From Armigeres subalbatus (Eukaryota; Arthropoda; Insecta; Diptera; Culicidae): a stretch of DNA of 64,000 bases. Location of the stretch: NCBI RefSeq assembly GCF_024139115.2, contig NC_085139.1:105129935-105193934 (forward strand), written 5' to 3'. The notes beneath the pieces are model-generated. The model did not search any database. It saw only the letters and a program-made list of their open reading frames with translations, and was not told the DNA's origin. Below are positions 10,029-20,026 of this stretch, one piece after another (positions within the stretch are counted from its first letter, which is position 1; the number at the start of each line of letters is the position of its first letter). Made by a program: the position numbers and the translations under genes.

Positions 10029-10141
10029 TGTTACATCGAGGCAACCTACCCAGCCTATCAGAGATCCACCTAGTAACAGTGGTTACCAACTTTTCCTATC
10101 AAACAAGACGAACGTTTATTTAATCTGTTCGATACAGAACA
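10029..10141 (+). repeat. Candidate 5' LTR of the gypsy element
   Basis: The segment begins TGTTAC and ends GAACA (TG...CA). It is short, as in mag-like Ty3/gypsy elements. The sequence that follows it once the RTE insertion is skipped (16204 on) reads ATTGGCGACGAAAGG, a primer-binding-site-like motif, and then gag. No matching 3' LTR remains, so the left boundary is inferred. Confidence 0.5.
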
Positions 10142-11998
10142 GGGCAGCCAATCAACGCAAGGATGTGCAAGCTGAGGATAAAATGCCGTTTCTTCAACTA
10201 TAGCATCATCAACGTGCACTGCCCACACGAAGGGAGATCCGACGACGAGAAAGAAGCGTTCTATGCACAGCTGGAGCAGACATACGATGGATGCCCACTG
10301 CGGGACGTCAAAATCGTCATCGGTGACATGAACGCTCAGGTAGGAAGGGAGGAAATGTATAGACCGGTCATCGGACCGGATAGTCTGCATACCGTATCGA
10401 ACGACAACGGCCAACGATGCATAAACTTTGCAGCCTCCCGCGGAATGGTAGTCCGAAACACTTTCTTCCCCCGCAAGAATATCCACAAGGCCACATGGAA
10501 ATCACCTAATCAAGTAACGGAAAACCAAATCGACCACGTTCTAATCGACGGCAAATTCTTCTCCGACATCACGAACGTACGCACTTATCGCAGTGCGAAT
10601 ATTGAATCCGACCACTACCTAGTTGCAGTATGTCTACGCTCAAAACTCTCGACGGTGATCAACACGCGTCGGAGTCGTCCGCCTCGGCTAAACATTGGGC
10701 GGCTACAAGACGGTAGACTAGCCCAAGACTACGCGCAGCAGCTGGAAGTGGCACTCCCAAAGGAAGAGCAGCTAGGCGCAGCATCTCTTGAATTTTTTTT
10801 TATTTCTTTATTAACGTGATTTTTTAAAGTTTGACATAAGTTCATCACGGAGCATCTCTTGAAGATGGCTGGAAAGATATTCGATCCGCCATTGGAAGCA
10901 CCGCAACCGCTGCACTAGGCACGGTGACTCCGGATCAGAGAAACGACTGGTTGACGGCGAATGTGAGCAGTTAGTTGAGGAGAAGAATGCAGCATGTGCG
11001 AGATTGCTGCAACACCGCACGAGGGCGAACGAGGCACGATACAAACGGGCGCGGAACAGACAAAACTCGATTTTTCGGAGGAAAAAGCGTCAGCAGGAAG
11101 ATCGAGACCGTGAAGAGACGGAGGAACTGTACCGCGCTAATAACGCACGAAAGTTCTATGAGAAGTTGAACCGTTCACGTAAGGGCCACGTGTCACAGCC
11201 CGATATGTGTAAGGACATAAACGGGAACCTTCTTACAAACGAGCGTGAGGTGATCCAAAGGTGGCGGCAGCACTACGAAGAGCACCTGAATGGCGATATG
11301 GCAGACCACGGTGGCGGTATGGAACCTAGGAGCACGCGCGCAGGACATGCGACTTCCTGCTCCGAATCTCCAGGAAATCCAGGAGGAGATCGGCAGGCTG
11401 AAAAACAATAAAGCCCCTGGAGTTGACCAACTACCAGGAGAGCTGTTTAAACACGATGGTGAGGCACTAGCTAGAGCGCTGCACTGGGTGATTACCAAGG
11501 TTTGGGAGGATGAGGTTCTGGCGCAGGAGTGGATGGAAGGTGTCGTGTGTCCCATCTACAAAAAGGGCGATAAGCTGGATTGTAGCAATTACCGCGCAAT
11601 TACATTGCTGAACGCCGCCTACAAGGTACTCTCTCAAATTTTATGCCGCCGACTAACACCAATTGCAAGAGAGTTCGTGGGGCAGTACCAGGCGGGATTT
11701 ATGGGTGAACGCTCTACCACAGACCAGGTGTTCGCCATACGTCAGGTATTGCAAAAATGCCGCGAATACAACGTGCCCACACATCATCTATTTATCGACT
11801 TCAAAGCCGCATATGATACAATCGATCGGGACCAGCTATGGCAGCTAATGCACGAAAACGGATTTCCGGATAAACTGATACGGTTGATCAAGGCGACGAT
11901 GGATCAAGTGATGTGCGTAGTTCGAGTTTCAGGGGCATTCTCGAGTCCCTTCGTGTCTGCTATTCAACATCGCTTTGGAGGGAGTAATACGAAGGGCA
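10142..11998 (+). mobile_element. RTE LINE copy A, 5' part (endonuclease and start of RT)
   Basis: This 5'-truncated RTE-clade copy begins inside the apurinic-like endonuclease. Its frame from 10163 shows GDMNAQVGR and SDHYLVAV. It continues through the linker to the reverse transcriptase (frame 11290-12006, with FKAAYDTIDRDQLW). The 13-bp TSD TCGATACAGAACA occurs at 10129-10141 and at 16191-16203, so the whole of copy A spans 10142-16190. Damage includes a 58-bp insertion at 10793-10850 and a 38-bp deletion near 11954 between two TTCG words, which removes the RT motif around QGDG. Copy B is inserted at 11999-12010. Confidence 0.85.
10793..10850 (-). mobile_element. 58-bp retroposed 3' end with 13-bp TSD, inside RTE copy A
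   Basis: AGCATCTCTTGAA is repeated at 10780-10792 and 10851-10863. On the minus strand the insert ends AATAAAGAAATAAAAAAAA, that is a poly(A) signal plus tail, so it is the extreme 3' end of some transcript inserted by LINE machinery. The source is not recognised. Confidence 0.75.
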
Positions 11999-12258
11999 GG
12001 GATTGACACGGGCAGCAGGGACTATGTCCAAGGGCTTGACGATCCCTCCCCAGGCCATCTGCGAGTTGTGGGGCTTGCCTAGGATGTGGTGGGGTTTGAC
12101 AGTGGGCCCTGTTAAACCTCTATAAAAAGCTGCATGTATCCGCAAGTAGGCCCCACCAAAGCGACCGTGTGCCGCTCAAAGCGCACAAGCCCAAGTCCTG
12201 GTGTTAGGTGGGACGCTAAACAGCCCTGACACGACGGCCCTCCGACGAGACAGGAGGT

Positions 12259-13371
12259 TTGCGCAGGCCCAATAAGCCGCCTAGAAAACCAATCATTACG
12301 AACAATATAAGAGATAATGCGACTCGATATAATCGGCAAAGACCTAGGCGACGAATACAGGATCACGATTGGAAGCTTGGAACATGGAATTGCAAGTCGC
12401 TAGGTTTCGCAGGTTGCGACAGGATGATCTACGATGAATTACATCCCCGCAACTTCGACGTCGTGGCGCTGCAGGAGATTTGCTGGACAGGACAGAAAGT
12501 GTGGAAAAGCGGGCATCGAGCGGCTACCTTCTACCAAAGCTGTGGCACCACCAACGAGCTGGGAACCGGCTTCATAGTGCTGGGTAAGATGCGCCAACGC
12601 GTGATTGGGTGGCAGCCAATCAACGCAAGGATGTGCAAGCTGAGGATTAAAGGCCGTTTCTTCAACTATAGCATCATCAACGTGCACTGCCCACACGAAG
12701 GGAGACCCGACGACGAGAAAGAAGCGTTCTACGCACAGCTGGAGCAGACATACGATGGATGCCCACTGCGGGACGTTAAAATCGTCATCGGTGACATGAA
12801 CGCACAGGTAGGAAGGGAGGAAATGTATAGACCGGTCATCGGACCGGATAGTCTGCACACCGTATCGAATGACAACGGCCAACGATGCATAAACTTCGCA
12901 GCCTCCCGCGGAATGGTAGTCCGAAGCACCTTCTTTCCCCGCAAAAATATCCACAAGGCCACATGGAAATCACCTAACCAAGAAACGGAAAACCAAATCG
13001 ACCACGTTCTAATCGACGGTAAATTCTTCTCCGACATCACGAACGTACGCACTTACCGCAGTGCGAATATTGAATCCGACCACTACCTCGTTGCAGTATG
13101 CCTGCGCTCAAAACTCTCGACGGTGTACAACACGCGTCGAAGTCGGACGCCGCGGCTTAATATCGGGCGGCTACGAGACGGTAGACTAGCCCAAGAATAC
13201 GCGCAGCAGCTGGAAGTGGCACTCCCAACGGAAGAGCAGCTAGGCGCAGCGTCTCTTGAAGATGGCTGGAGAGATATTCGATCCGCCATTGGTAGCACCG
13301 CAACCGCTGCACTTGGCACGGTGCCCCGGATCAGAGAAACGACTGGTATGACGGCGAATGTGAGCAGTTAG
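12259..13371 (+). CDS. RTE copy B endonuclease reading frame
   Basis: The 370-aa frame has a basic N-terminus and then an exonuclease/endonuclease/phosphatase fold that nicks target DNA for target-primed reverse transcription. Visible motifs are GTWN at 41-44, LQE at 71-73 (catalytic Glu), GDMN at 178-181, IDHV near 247 and SDH at 273-275 (catalytic Asp-His). The frame ends early because of a one-base deletion near 13322 relative to copy A. The linker to the RT is therefore out of frame, and the element is not expected to make an intact polyprotein. Confidence 0.85.
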   Translation: MRRPNKPPRKPIITNNIRDNATRYNRQRPRRRIQDHDWKLGTWNCKSLGFAGCDRMIYDELHPRNFDVVALQEICWTGQKVWKSGHRAATFYQSCGTTNELGTGFIVLGKMRQRVIGWQPINARMCKLRIKGRFFNYSIINVHCPHEGRPDDEKEAFYAQLEQTYDGCPLRDVKIVIGDMNAQVGREEMYRPVIGPDSLHTVSNDNGQRCINFAASRGMVVRSTFFPRKNIHKATWKSPNQETENQIDHVLIDGKFFSDITNVRTYRSANIESDHYLVAVCLRSKLSTVYNTRRSRTPRLNIGRLRDGRLAQEYAQQLEVALPTEEQLGAASLEDGWRDIRSAIGSTATAALGTVPRIRETTGMTANVSS

Positions 13372-13585
13372 TGGAAGAGAAGAATGCAGCATGGGCGAGA
13401 TTGTTGCAACACCGCACGAGGGCGAACGAGGCACGATATAAACAGGCGCGGAACAGACAAAACTCGATTTTCGGAGGAAAAAGCGCCAGCAGGAAGATCG
13501 GGACCGTGAAGAAACGGAGCAACTGTACCGCGCTAATAACACACGAAAGTTCTATGAGAAGTTAAACCGTTCACGTAAGGGCCAC

Positions 13586-15298
13586 GTGCCACAGCCTGAT
13601 ATGTGTAAGGACATAAACGGGAACCTTCTTACGAACGAGCGTGAGGTGATCCAAAGGTGGCGGCAGCACTACGAAGAACACCTGAATGGCGATGTGGCAG
13701 ACGAAGATGGCGGTATGGTAATGGACCTGGGAGAACGCGCGCAGGACATAATTTTCCCGGCTCCGGATCTCCAGGAAATCCAGGAGGAGATAGGCCGGCT
13801 GAAGAACAACAAAGCCCCTGGGGTTGACCAACTACCAGGAGAGCTGTTTAAACACGGTGGTGAGGCACTGGCTAGAGCGCTGCACTGGGTCATTACCAAG
13901 ATTTGGGAGGAGGAAGTTTTGCCGCAGGAGTGGATGGAAGGTGTCGTGTGTCCCATCTACAAAAAGGGCGATAAGCTGGATTGTAGCAACTACCGCGCAA
14001 TCACATTGCTGAACGCCGCCTACAAGGTACTCTCCCAAATTTTATGCTGTCGACTAGCACCAACTGCAAGGGAGTTCGTGGGGCAGTACCAGGCGGGTTT
14101 TATGGGCGAACGCTCCACCACGGACCAGGTGTTTGCCATTCGCCAAGTACTGCAGAAATGCCGCGAATACAACGTGCCCACACATCATCTATTCATCGAC
14201 TTCAAAGCCGCATATGATACAATCGATCGGGACCAGCTATGGCAGCTAATGCACGAACACGGTTTTCCGGATAAACTGATACGGTTGATCAAGGCGACGA
14301 TGGATCGGGTGATGTGCGTAGTTCGCGTTTCAGGGGCATTCTCGAGTCCCTTCGAAACCCGCAGAGGGTTACGGCAAGGTGATGGTCTTTCGTGTTTGCT
14401 ATTCAACATCGCTTTAGAAGGGGTAATACGAAGAGCAGGAATTAACACGAGTGGTACAATTTTTAATAAGTCCGTCCAGCTATTTGGTTTCGCCGACGAC
14501 ATAGATATTATGGCACGTAACTTTGAGAAGATGGAGGAAGCCTACATCAGACTGAAGAGGGAAGCTAAGCGGATCGGACTAGTCATCAACACGTCGAAGA
14601 CGAAGTACATGATAGGAAGAGGTTCAAGAGAAGACAATGTGAGCCACCCACCACGAGTTTGCATCGGTGGTGACGAAATCGAGGTGGTAGAAGAATTTGT
14701 GTACTTGGGCTCACTGGTGACTGCCGAAAATGACACCAGCAGAGAAATTCGGAGACGCATAGTGGCTGGAAATCGTACGTACTTTGGACTCCGCAAGACG
14801 CTCCGATCGAATAGAGTTCGCCGCCGTACCAAACTGACAATCTACAAAACGCTCATTAGACCGGTAGTCCTCTACGGACACGAGACCTGGACGATGCTCG
14901 TGGAGGACCAACGCGCACTTGGAGTTTTCGAAAGGAAAGTGCTGCGTACCATCTATGGTGGGGTGCAGATGGCGGACGGTACGTGGAGGAGGCGAATGAA
15001 CCACGAATTGTATCAGCTGTTGGGAGAACCATCCATCGTTCACACCGTGAAAATCGGACGACTGCGATGGGCCGGGCACGTAGCCAGAATGTCGGACAGT
15101 AACCCGGTGAAAATGGTTCTCGACAACGATCCGACGGGCACAAGAAGGCGAGGTGCGCAGCGGGCAAGGTGGATCGATCAGGTGGAAGATGACTTGCGGA
15201 CCCTCCGTAGACTGCGTGGTTGGCGACGTGTAGCCATGGACCGAGCCGAATGGAGGAGACTCTTATATACCGCACAGGCCACTTCGGCCTTAGTCTGA
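13586..15298 (+). CDS. RTE copy B reverse transcriptase reading frame
   Basis: The 570-aa frame is the RT part of an RTE-clade LINE. Motifs are NNKAPGVDQLP at 74-84, FIDFKAAYDTID at 203-214, GLRQGDGLS at 261-269 and the catalytic FADD at 302-305. The thumb region follows, and then the RTE C-terminal block GRLRWAGHVARM and RRRGAQRARW. There is no RNase H domain, as expected for RTE. The frame starts after a second one-base deletion near 13469, so it lacks its natural N-terminal connection. The 3' end is the usual ATAAA-rich tail. Confidence 0.88.
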   Translation: MPQPDMCKDINGNLLTNEREVIQRWRQHYEEHLNGDVADEDGGMVMDLGERAQDIIFPAPDLQEIQEEIGRLKNNKAPGVDQLPGELFKHGGEALARALHWVITKIWEEEVLPQEWMEGVVCPIYKKGDKLDCSNYRAITLLNAAYKVLSQILCCRLAPTAREFVGQYQAGFMGERSTTDQVFAIRQVLQKCREYNVPTHHLFIDFKAAYDTIDRDQLWQLMHEHGFPDKLIRLIKATMDRVMCVVRVSGAFSSPFETRRGLRQGDGLSCLLFNIALEGVIRRAGINTSGTIFNKSVQLFGFADDIDIMARNFEKMEEAYIRLKREAKRIGLVINTSKTKYMIGRGSREDNVSHPPRVCIGGDEIEVVEEFVYLGSLVTAENDTSREIRRRIVAGNRTYFGLRKTLRSNRVRRRTKLTIYKTLIRPVVLYGHETWTMLVEDQRALGVFERKVLRTIYGGVQMADGTWRRRMNHELYQLLGEPSIVHTVKIGRLRWAGHVARMSDSNPVKMVLDNDPTGTRRRGAQRARWIDQVEDDLRTLRRLRGWRRVAMDRAEWRRLLYTAQATSALV

Positions 15299-15326
15299 AT
15301 AAATAATAAATAAAGGGATTGACACG

Positions 15327-16190
15327 AGTGTTACGATTTCCACGAAGTCCGTCCAGTTGTTTGGTTTCGCCGACGACATTGATATCATGGCACGTAACTT
15401 TGAAAGGATGGAGGAAGCCTACATCAGACTGAAAAGCGAAGCTAAACGGATTGGACTAGTCATCAACACGTCGAAGACAAAGTACATGATAGGAAGAGGC
15501 TCAAGAGAGGTCAATGTAAGCCACCCACCACGAGTTTCTATCGGTGGTGACGAAATCGAGGTGGTAGAAGAATTTGTGTACTTGGGCTCACTGGTGACCG
15601 CCGATAACGATACCAGCAGAGAAATTCGGAGGCGCATAGTGGCTGGAAATCGTACGTACTTTGGACTCCGTAAGACGCTCCGATCGAATAGAGTTCGCTG
15701 CCGTACCAAACTGACTATCTACAAAACGCTTATAAGACCGGTAGTTCTTTACGGACACGAGACCTGGACGATGCTCGTGGAGGACCAACGCGCACTGGGA
15801 GTTTTTGAAAGGAAAGTGTTGCGTACCATCTATGGTGGGGTGCAGATGGCGGACGGTACATGGAGGAGGCGAATGAACCACGAGTTGCATCAGCTGTTGG
15901 GAGAACCATCCATCGATCACACCGCGAAAATCGGAAGACTGCGGTGGGCCGGGCACGTAGCCAGAATGTCGGACAGTAATCCGGTGAAAATAGTTCTCGA
16001 CAACGATTCGACGGGAACAAGAAGGCGAGGTGCACAGCGGGCAAGGTGGATCGATCAGGTGGAGGACGATTTGCGGACCCTCCCCAGACTGCGTGGTTGG
16101 CGAAGTGCAGCCATGGACCGAGCTGAATGGAGAAGACTTTTATGTGCAGCACAGGCCACTCAGGCCTTAGTCTGATAATAAATAAATAAA
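15327..16190 (+). mobile_element. RTE LINE copy A, 3' part
   Basis: This is the continuation of copy A after the copy B insertion. The 272-codon frame starts at 15357 with FGFADDIDIMA, runs through the same thumb and C-terminal blocks as copy B, and ends at the tail ATAATAAATAAATAAA. The right TSD TCGATACAGAACA at 16191-16203 matches 10129-10141. Confidence 0.88.
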
Positions 16191-16203
16191 TCGATACAGA
16201 ACA

Positions 16204-16932
16204 ATTGGCGACGAAAGGATTTCAATCCTACAAGCAAAATGGAAGGATTTGCTCCGCCCAAGTTTTTTTTCTGAGATCAATGGAGATGTATCAAGAACGT
16301 TTAGAGCAGATCCGCTATACTTTTTACCTCGATTCCGCTAGAAGTTTATCAAACGGTAAAGAACATCTGCCATCCAGAGAAACCAAATGCTAAGTCCTAT
16401 GAAGAGCTGTGTGCGATGTTGAAGGAAAGATTCTGTCCGGCGATAATTACATGTCGGGAGCGAACATCGTTTTATAGAGCAAGGCAAGAATCTGGAGAAA
16501 GCGTACAAGAATGGTATGTTCGCTTGAAGAAACTATCCTTGAATTGTGATTTTAAAGAACATTTAGATCATGCACTGAAGAACATTTTTGTGACGGGACT
16601 ACAACCCGGTTCGATTTTTGAACGGTTGGGTGAAGAAGAGGACTATATGTTTCATTGGAGAATTTGCTCAAGATTGCGGTGAAAAGGGAAGCCACATTAA
16701 AAACCGAACATTGCTGGAAGTTAATAAGATTAACGAGAAGAAGACAATTTATGGTTCGAAGCCAGCGAAGAAAGTTAGTTCGGCGACATGTTTTGCGTGC
16801 GGAAAGAATAATCATGATTTTAGAAGTTGTCAGTTTCGAAGTTATGTATGCAAGATTTGCAAGGAGAAAGACCATACCCGAGCAGGCGAGCGACGACCTC
16901 GATAACAGAAATTGGTATGATTTAGCCTTGCA
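16204..16932 (+). pseudogene. Gypsy primer site and gag remnant
   Basis: ATTGGCGACGAAAGG at the start looks like the primer-binding site next to the LTR. The following frames give a retrotrans-gag domain (SYEELCAMLKERFCP and ARQESGESVQEWYVRLKKLS) and a zinc knuckle CFACGKNNHDFRSC of C-x2-C-x4-H-x4-C form. A second cysteine cluster (CKICKEKDH) is incomplete. Frameshifts near 16390 and 16650 break the protein. Confidence 0.75.
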
Positions 16933-17136
16933 TAAGAGGTAAAATACCAAAAAATAATACCAAAAACTTATATGCAGAATACTTGATGCATAACATGCTT
17001 AGGTATTTCAATACCAAACGAATAATAATTGGTTATGCATTTGGTATTGAAATTCAATTTAATAACTGAGTATGTTATGGCTCAAGTATTGTGCATATTA
17101 GTTTTTGGTATTATTGCTTTGGTATTTTACCTCTTG
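16933..17136. mobile_element. Fold-back MITE in gypsy gag region
   Basis: The arms AAGAGGTAAAATACCAAA... and ...TTTGGTATTTTACCTCTT pair for about 60 bp at the ends and again near the centre (CAGAATACTTGATGCATAAC with its inverse). The word TGCA at 16929-16932 and 17137-17140 may be a 4-bp target duplication. It is non-coding. Confidence 0.7.
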
Positions 17137-17140
17137 TGCA

Positions 17141-17440
17141 GAGCTAGTTCATAACAGAGTATGGTATCAATAACAGAATTAGGTATTCAATCATTATTGA
17201 TTTATTGGCATTTATCGGTGAGTACAACATCTAAAGCGCAACAATGAAGAACAGTATGGATAGGTGTCACAAGCGAGCGACGAGTATGAAGCGAACAGAA
17301 ATTGAAATTTTAGTAGAGGGCCAGTTGTGAGAACAGCATTGTTGAAATCGCTGTTATTCTGCCTAACGTCCACCTAGGAACGGCTTGGGTAGTAGCATGG
17401 TGACTACTCTTACCAAGACTCCCAATTAGAATTAGGTATT
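17141..17440 (+). pseudogene. Gypsy gag-pol linker, degraded
   Basis: This lies between two insertions and belongs to the gypsy backbone by position. All frames have stops and I can assign no domain. It ends GTATT, the target duplication of the BEL-like element. Confidence 0.4.
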
Positions 17441-17671
17441 TGTTAAGAAGTTTCAACTAATTGTTGGTGAAACTGGCAACACTGAAAGAGGGAAGTAAAG
17501 AATATGTTGGGAAGAAAGGTCCGCTAGAATTCAATACTAGAAAGTAAGATTTAAGACGTGAATTTATAAGGTGAATAATTGTGAGAATAATAAATTAATT
17601 AATTATAGCTTTGAAGCTGATCAAAACGAGATCTGCTGTCAAATGGTATTTGAAGGTGACTATTCCCAACA
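17441..17671 (+). repeat. 5' LTR of the BEL-like element
   Basis: It begins TGTTAAGAAG and ends CCCAACA and carries an AATAAA word near its middle. It matches 18736-18967 except for one inserted base and isolated changes. Confidence 0.75.
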
Positions 17672-17680
17672 AACTTCAAA

Positions 17681-17784
17681 GTTTCTAGTATTGAATTCTA
17701 GCGGACCTTTCTTCCCAACATCTTCTTTACTTCCCTCTTTCAGTGTTGCCAGTTTCACCAACAATTAGTTGAAACTTCTTAACA
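17681..17784 (-). repeat. Inverted copy of the LTR start
   Basis: This 104-bp stretch is the reverse complement of 17441-17544 and ends CTTCTTAACA. It runs directly into sequence complementary to tRNA-Glu. Confidence 0.75.
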
Positions 17785-17839
17785 TGGTTCCCATACCGGG
17801 AATCGAACCCGGGCCTTCTGGGTGAAAGCCAGATATCCT
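17785..17839 (-). other. tRNA-Glu(TTC) 3' portion including CCA, captured in a retroelement
   Basis: Read on the minus strand, this is the D-stem-side to 3' end of a tRNA-Glu: AGGATATCTGGCTTTCACCC (anticodon TTC), then the T arm GGTTCGATTCC, and the end GGGAACCA. CCA is added after transcription in eukaryotic tRNAs, so this copy came from mature tRNA and not from a tRNA gene. The 5' part, roughly the first 20 nt, is missing. It is not a functional tRNA gene. Confidence 0.8.
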
Positions 17840-18735
17840 GGGAAGAAACTTTGAAGTTTGTTGGGAATAGTCTGCTGTCAAATGGTATTTGAAGGTGACT
17901 ATTCCCAACAAACTTCAAAGTTTCTAATTATCAAGTGCGCGCTATGGACCAGAAACAAGTATGGAGAATGGAATACGAAGATACGGAGAGGCGAATAGAA
18001 CGCGAGTATCAACAAAGCTTGGTGGATATTGAAGAGGAGTATAGAAAAGCTGCAGAAAAAATCAAATCGGATTTGATGCCGAACGGCAAAAACTAATGAT
18101 GCAGTATGGTGGAACAACTATTTGCAACACAACAGTGAAATTGATTCCAAGTTCATTATCAAAACCGCGTACAAACGTTGCCTCACATCCGTGCAATAGA
18201 GGTAAATCAAATCACGGACATAAACAATTCGACACTTCTATAGTAGATGAGAGTATAGATTCACGCAAAGGAATAACATCAGCTGTCTATTCGTCAGCCT
18301 CTTTGCACAAACATGTTGCAATCAAATTGTCTATAATTGAGATGAATTATCGCAAAAATATCATAAGTCAAGAGATCGAACCGGTTGCTGATAGTGTATA
18401 TTACAACACATTCAAACAGAACACTCAGAAGATTCTTCTATTTATGCACACTATAAAACGAACATGTAGACTGTTTTCATGCATCGCGATGAATGAACGT
18501 AAGCGGTTAATTATTTTGCTTGTCATTTTCGATCCGGGAGGTATTAGTGAGAGAAAATCTATCCGTAACACTCTATTTGCATAAAGTACACACATCACTA
18601 CAGCGCGTACAGCAGAATCACGTTTACAATTTTCGATAGCTGCAGGAGTGTTAGGAGTAATTCCATGGAAATTAGAGAAACAAATGTAATCAGAAATAGA
18701 ATAATTTAGCTGGTTACCAGTGTCACGTTCGGGGG

Positions 18736-18967
18736 TGTTAAGAAGTTTCAACTAATTGTTGGTGAAACTGGCAACACTGAAAGAGGGAAGTAAAGAATAT
18801 GTTGGGAAGAAAGGTCCGCTAGAATTCAATACTAGAAAGTAAGATTTAAGACGTGAATTTATAAGGTGAATAATTGTGAGAATAATAAATTAATTAACTT
18901 ATAGCTTTGAAGCTGATCAAAACGAGATCTGCTGTCAAATGGTATTTGAAGGTGACTATTCCCAACA
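18736..18967 (+). repeat. 3' LTR of the BEL-like element
   Basis: It starts TGTTAAGAAG right after the G-rich tract and ends CCCAACA, followed by the second GTATT. Confidence 0.75.
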
Positions 18968-19634
18968 GTATTATTTAGCCAAATTCTTCTCTCGGGTATT
19001 GCCGTGGTTTGTCCGAAGAAACAGAAAGCGCGTTTTTCAAGAAGGATCAAACGGTCAATCACTTGGAAGTCAACCCTGTTAGCTGTTCTGAGCCGTATTA
19101 CGTGGATATTGCAGTTAATTGACGAATGACAAGATTTGAAATGGATACTGGATCACCAATAACGATTATCTTTGAGACGTTTTACCGCAATAATTTCGGA
19201 GAATTTACGCTTCATCCGTTCCGTGGGAAGTTGATGTTCTATACAGGAGGCTAAGCTACGAAGCTACACCGAAGGCAGCTTTTGAAGCTGTTTTATGTTA
19301 TCAAGGTCGACAAGCGGTTGGTCAAATTGTGGTCATTGAAGGAGGGCGCAATCCGTTGATTGGACGTGATTTTATTGGAGAGCTGCTTCACTTGCGGTTA
19401 AACAAACTTGACACGGAGTCGAGTGACAGTCAGAAAGTTCAACTGAAAACTATTTTGAATGAATATCAAGAATTGTTCGATGGATCATTGGGTTGTTAAT
19501 AAGCATTCAAAGATCAACTTGCTATTGAAACCTGATGCTGTACCGAAGTTTGTTAAGCCTCGAAAAATACCGATTTCGTTTCAAGCTAAGGTTGAAGAGG
19601 AACTGGACGCACTAGAGAAGACTGGTATTATTAC
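18968..19634 (+). pseudogene. Gypsy protease and start of reverse transcriptase
   Basis: The retroviral-type protease motif MDTGS with its following ITII lies near 19141. The frame from 19459 gives the RT entry region (PDAVPKFVKPRKIPI and EEELDALEKTGIIT). It is interrupted by the MITE at 19635, and the coding sense resumes at 20028. Confidence 0.75.
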
Positions 19635-20026
19635 CAGTGTTGGTAAAATCACTCATAAATCTCAATCAACGAGCGCTCCCGTGCGAACGAAATCATCCGC
19701 GATTTTAAAGGAATGCATCACGCTTGAATTTTCATGCTAAAACGCACCATTTCACTCATTTGCCAAAAATCATTTTGGTTTAAAAACGCATTTGAAATAA
19801 ATTTGGGGGCAATTTATTGCTTATACATACAAAAGTGTCTAATATTTTATGCGCCAAACGTCAATTCAGTGTTTTTAACGAAGGAGAACAAAAGAAAACC
19901 TACGATGATTCAAATGGATGATTCAACTCATCCATGAGTTTTTAGGCGCTCAGTTGGGTGCGTTTCAACTCACGCTTGATTTGAATCATCCATGAGTTTT
20001 GAGATTTTGAGTTTTTACCAACACTG
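19635..20026. mobile_element. MITE with CAGTGTTGGTAAAA termini in gypsy RT
   Basis: Ends CAGTGTTGGTAAAA and TTTTTACCAACACTG are inverted repeats. ATTAC lies directly left (19630-19634) and one base after the right end (20028-20032). Removing the element leaves the RT coding sense readable, which proves insertion. A partial second copy lies in the copia remnant at 31052. Confidence 0.75.

Larger units (their letters stand above)
12011..15314 (+). mobile_element. Nearly full-length RTE LINE copy B inserted in copy A
   Basis: The 3304-bp element is flanked by the 12-bp duplication GGGATTGACACG (11999-12010 and 15315-15326), which is itself copy A sequence. It has a GC-rich 5' leader (12011-12258), endonuclease and RT reading frames, a stop at 15296-15298 and the RTE-type tail AATAAATAATAAATAAA. 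Compared with copy A, single bases are missing near 13322 and 13469, which split the coding region. It is otherwise well preserved and therefore young. A close relative is copy H at 55.1 kb. Confidence 0.9.
17441..18967 (+). mobile_element. Miniature BEL/Pao-like LTR element with 5-bp TSD
   Basis: The terminal direct repeats are 17441-17671 and 18736-18967 (231 and 232 bp, nearly identical, TGTTAAGAAG...CCCAACA). The 5-bp target duplication GTATT lies at 17436-17440 and 18968-18972. The right LTR is preceded by GTTCGGGGG, a BEL-like polypurine end. The interior is only about 1.06 kb. It holds a 50-codon coiled-coil-like gag piece (17944-18096), a fragment resembling the Pao pol word IFDP (near 18527), and a rearranged segment containing tRNA-Glu sequence. 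It is a deletion derivative that moved in trans. Confidence 0.75.

Noticed and set aside
17785..17839. Functional tRNA-Glu gene
   Set aside because: The 5' part is missing, CCA is present, and it is embedded in rearranged LTR sequence.
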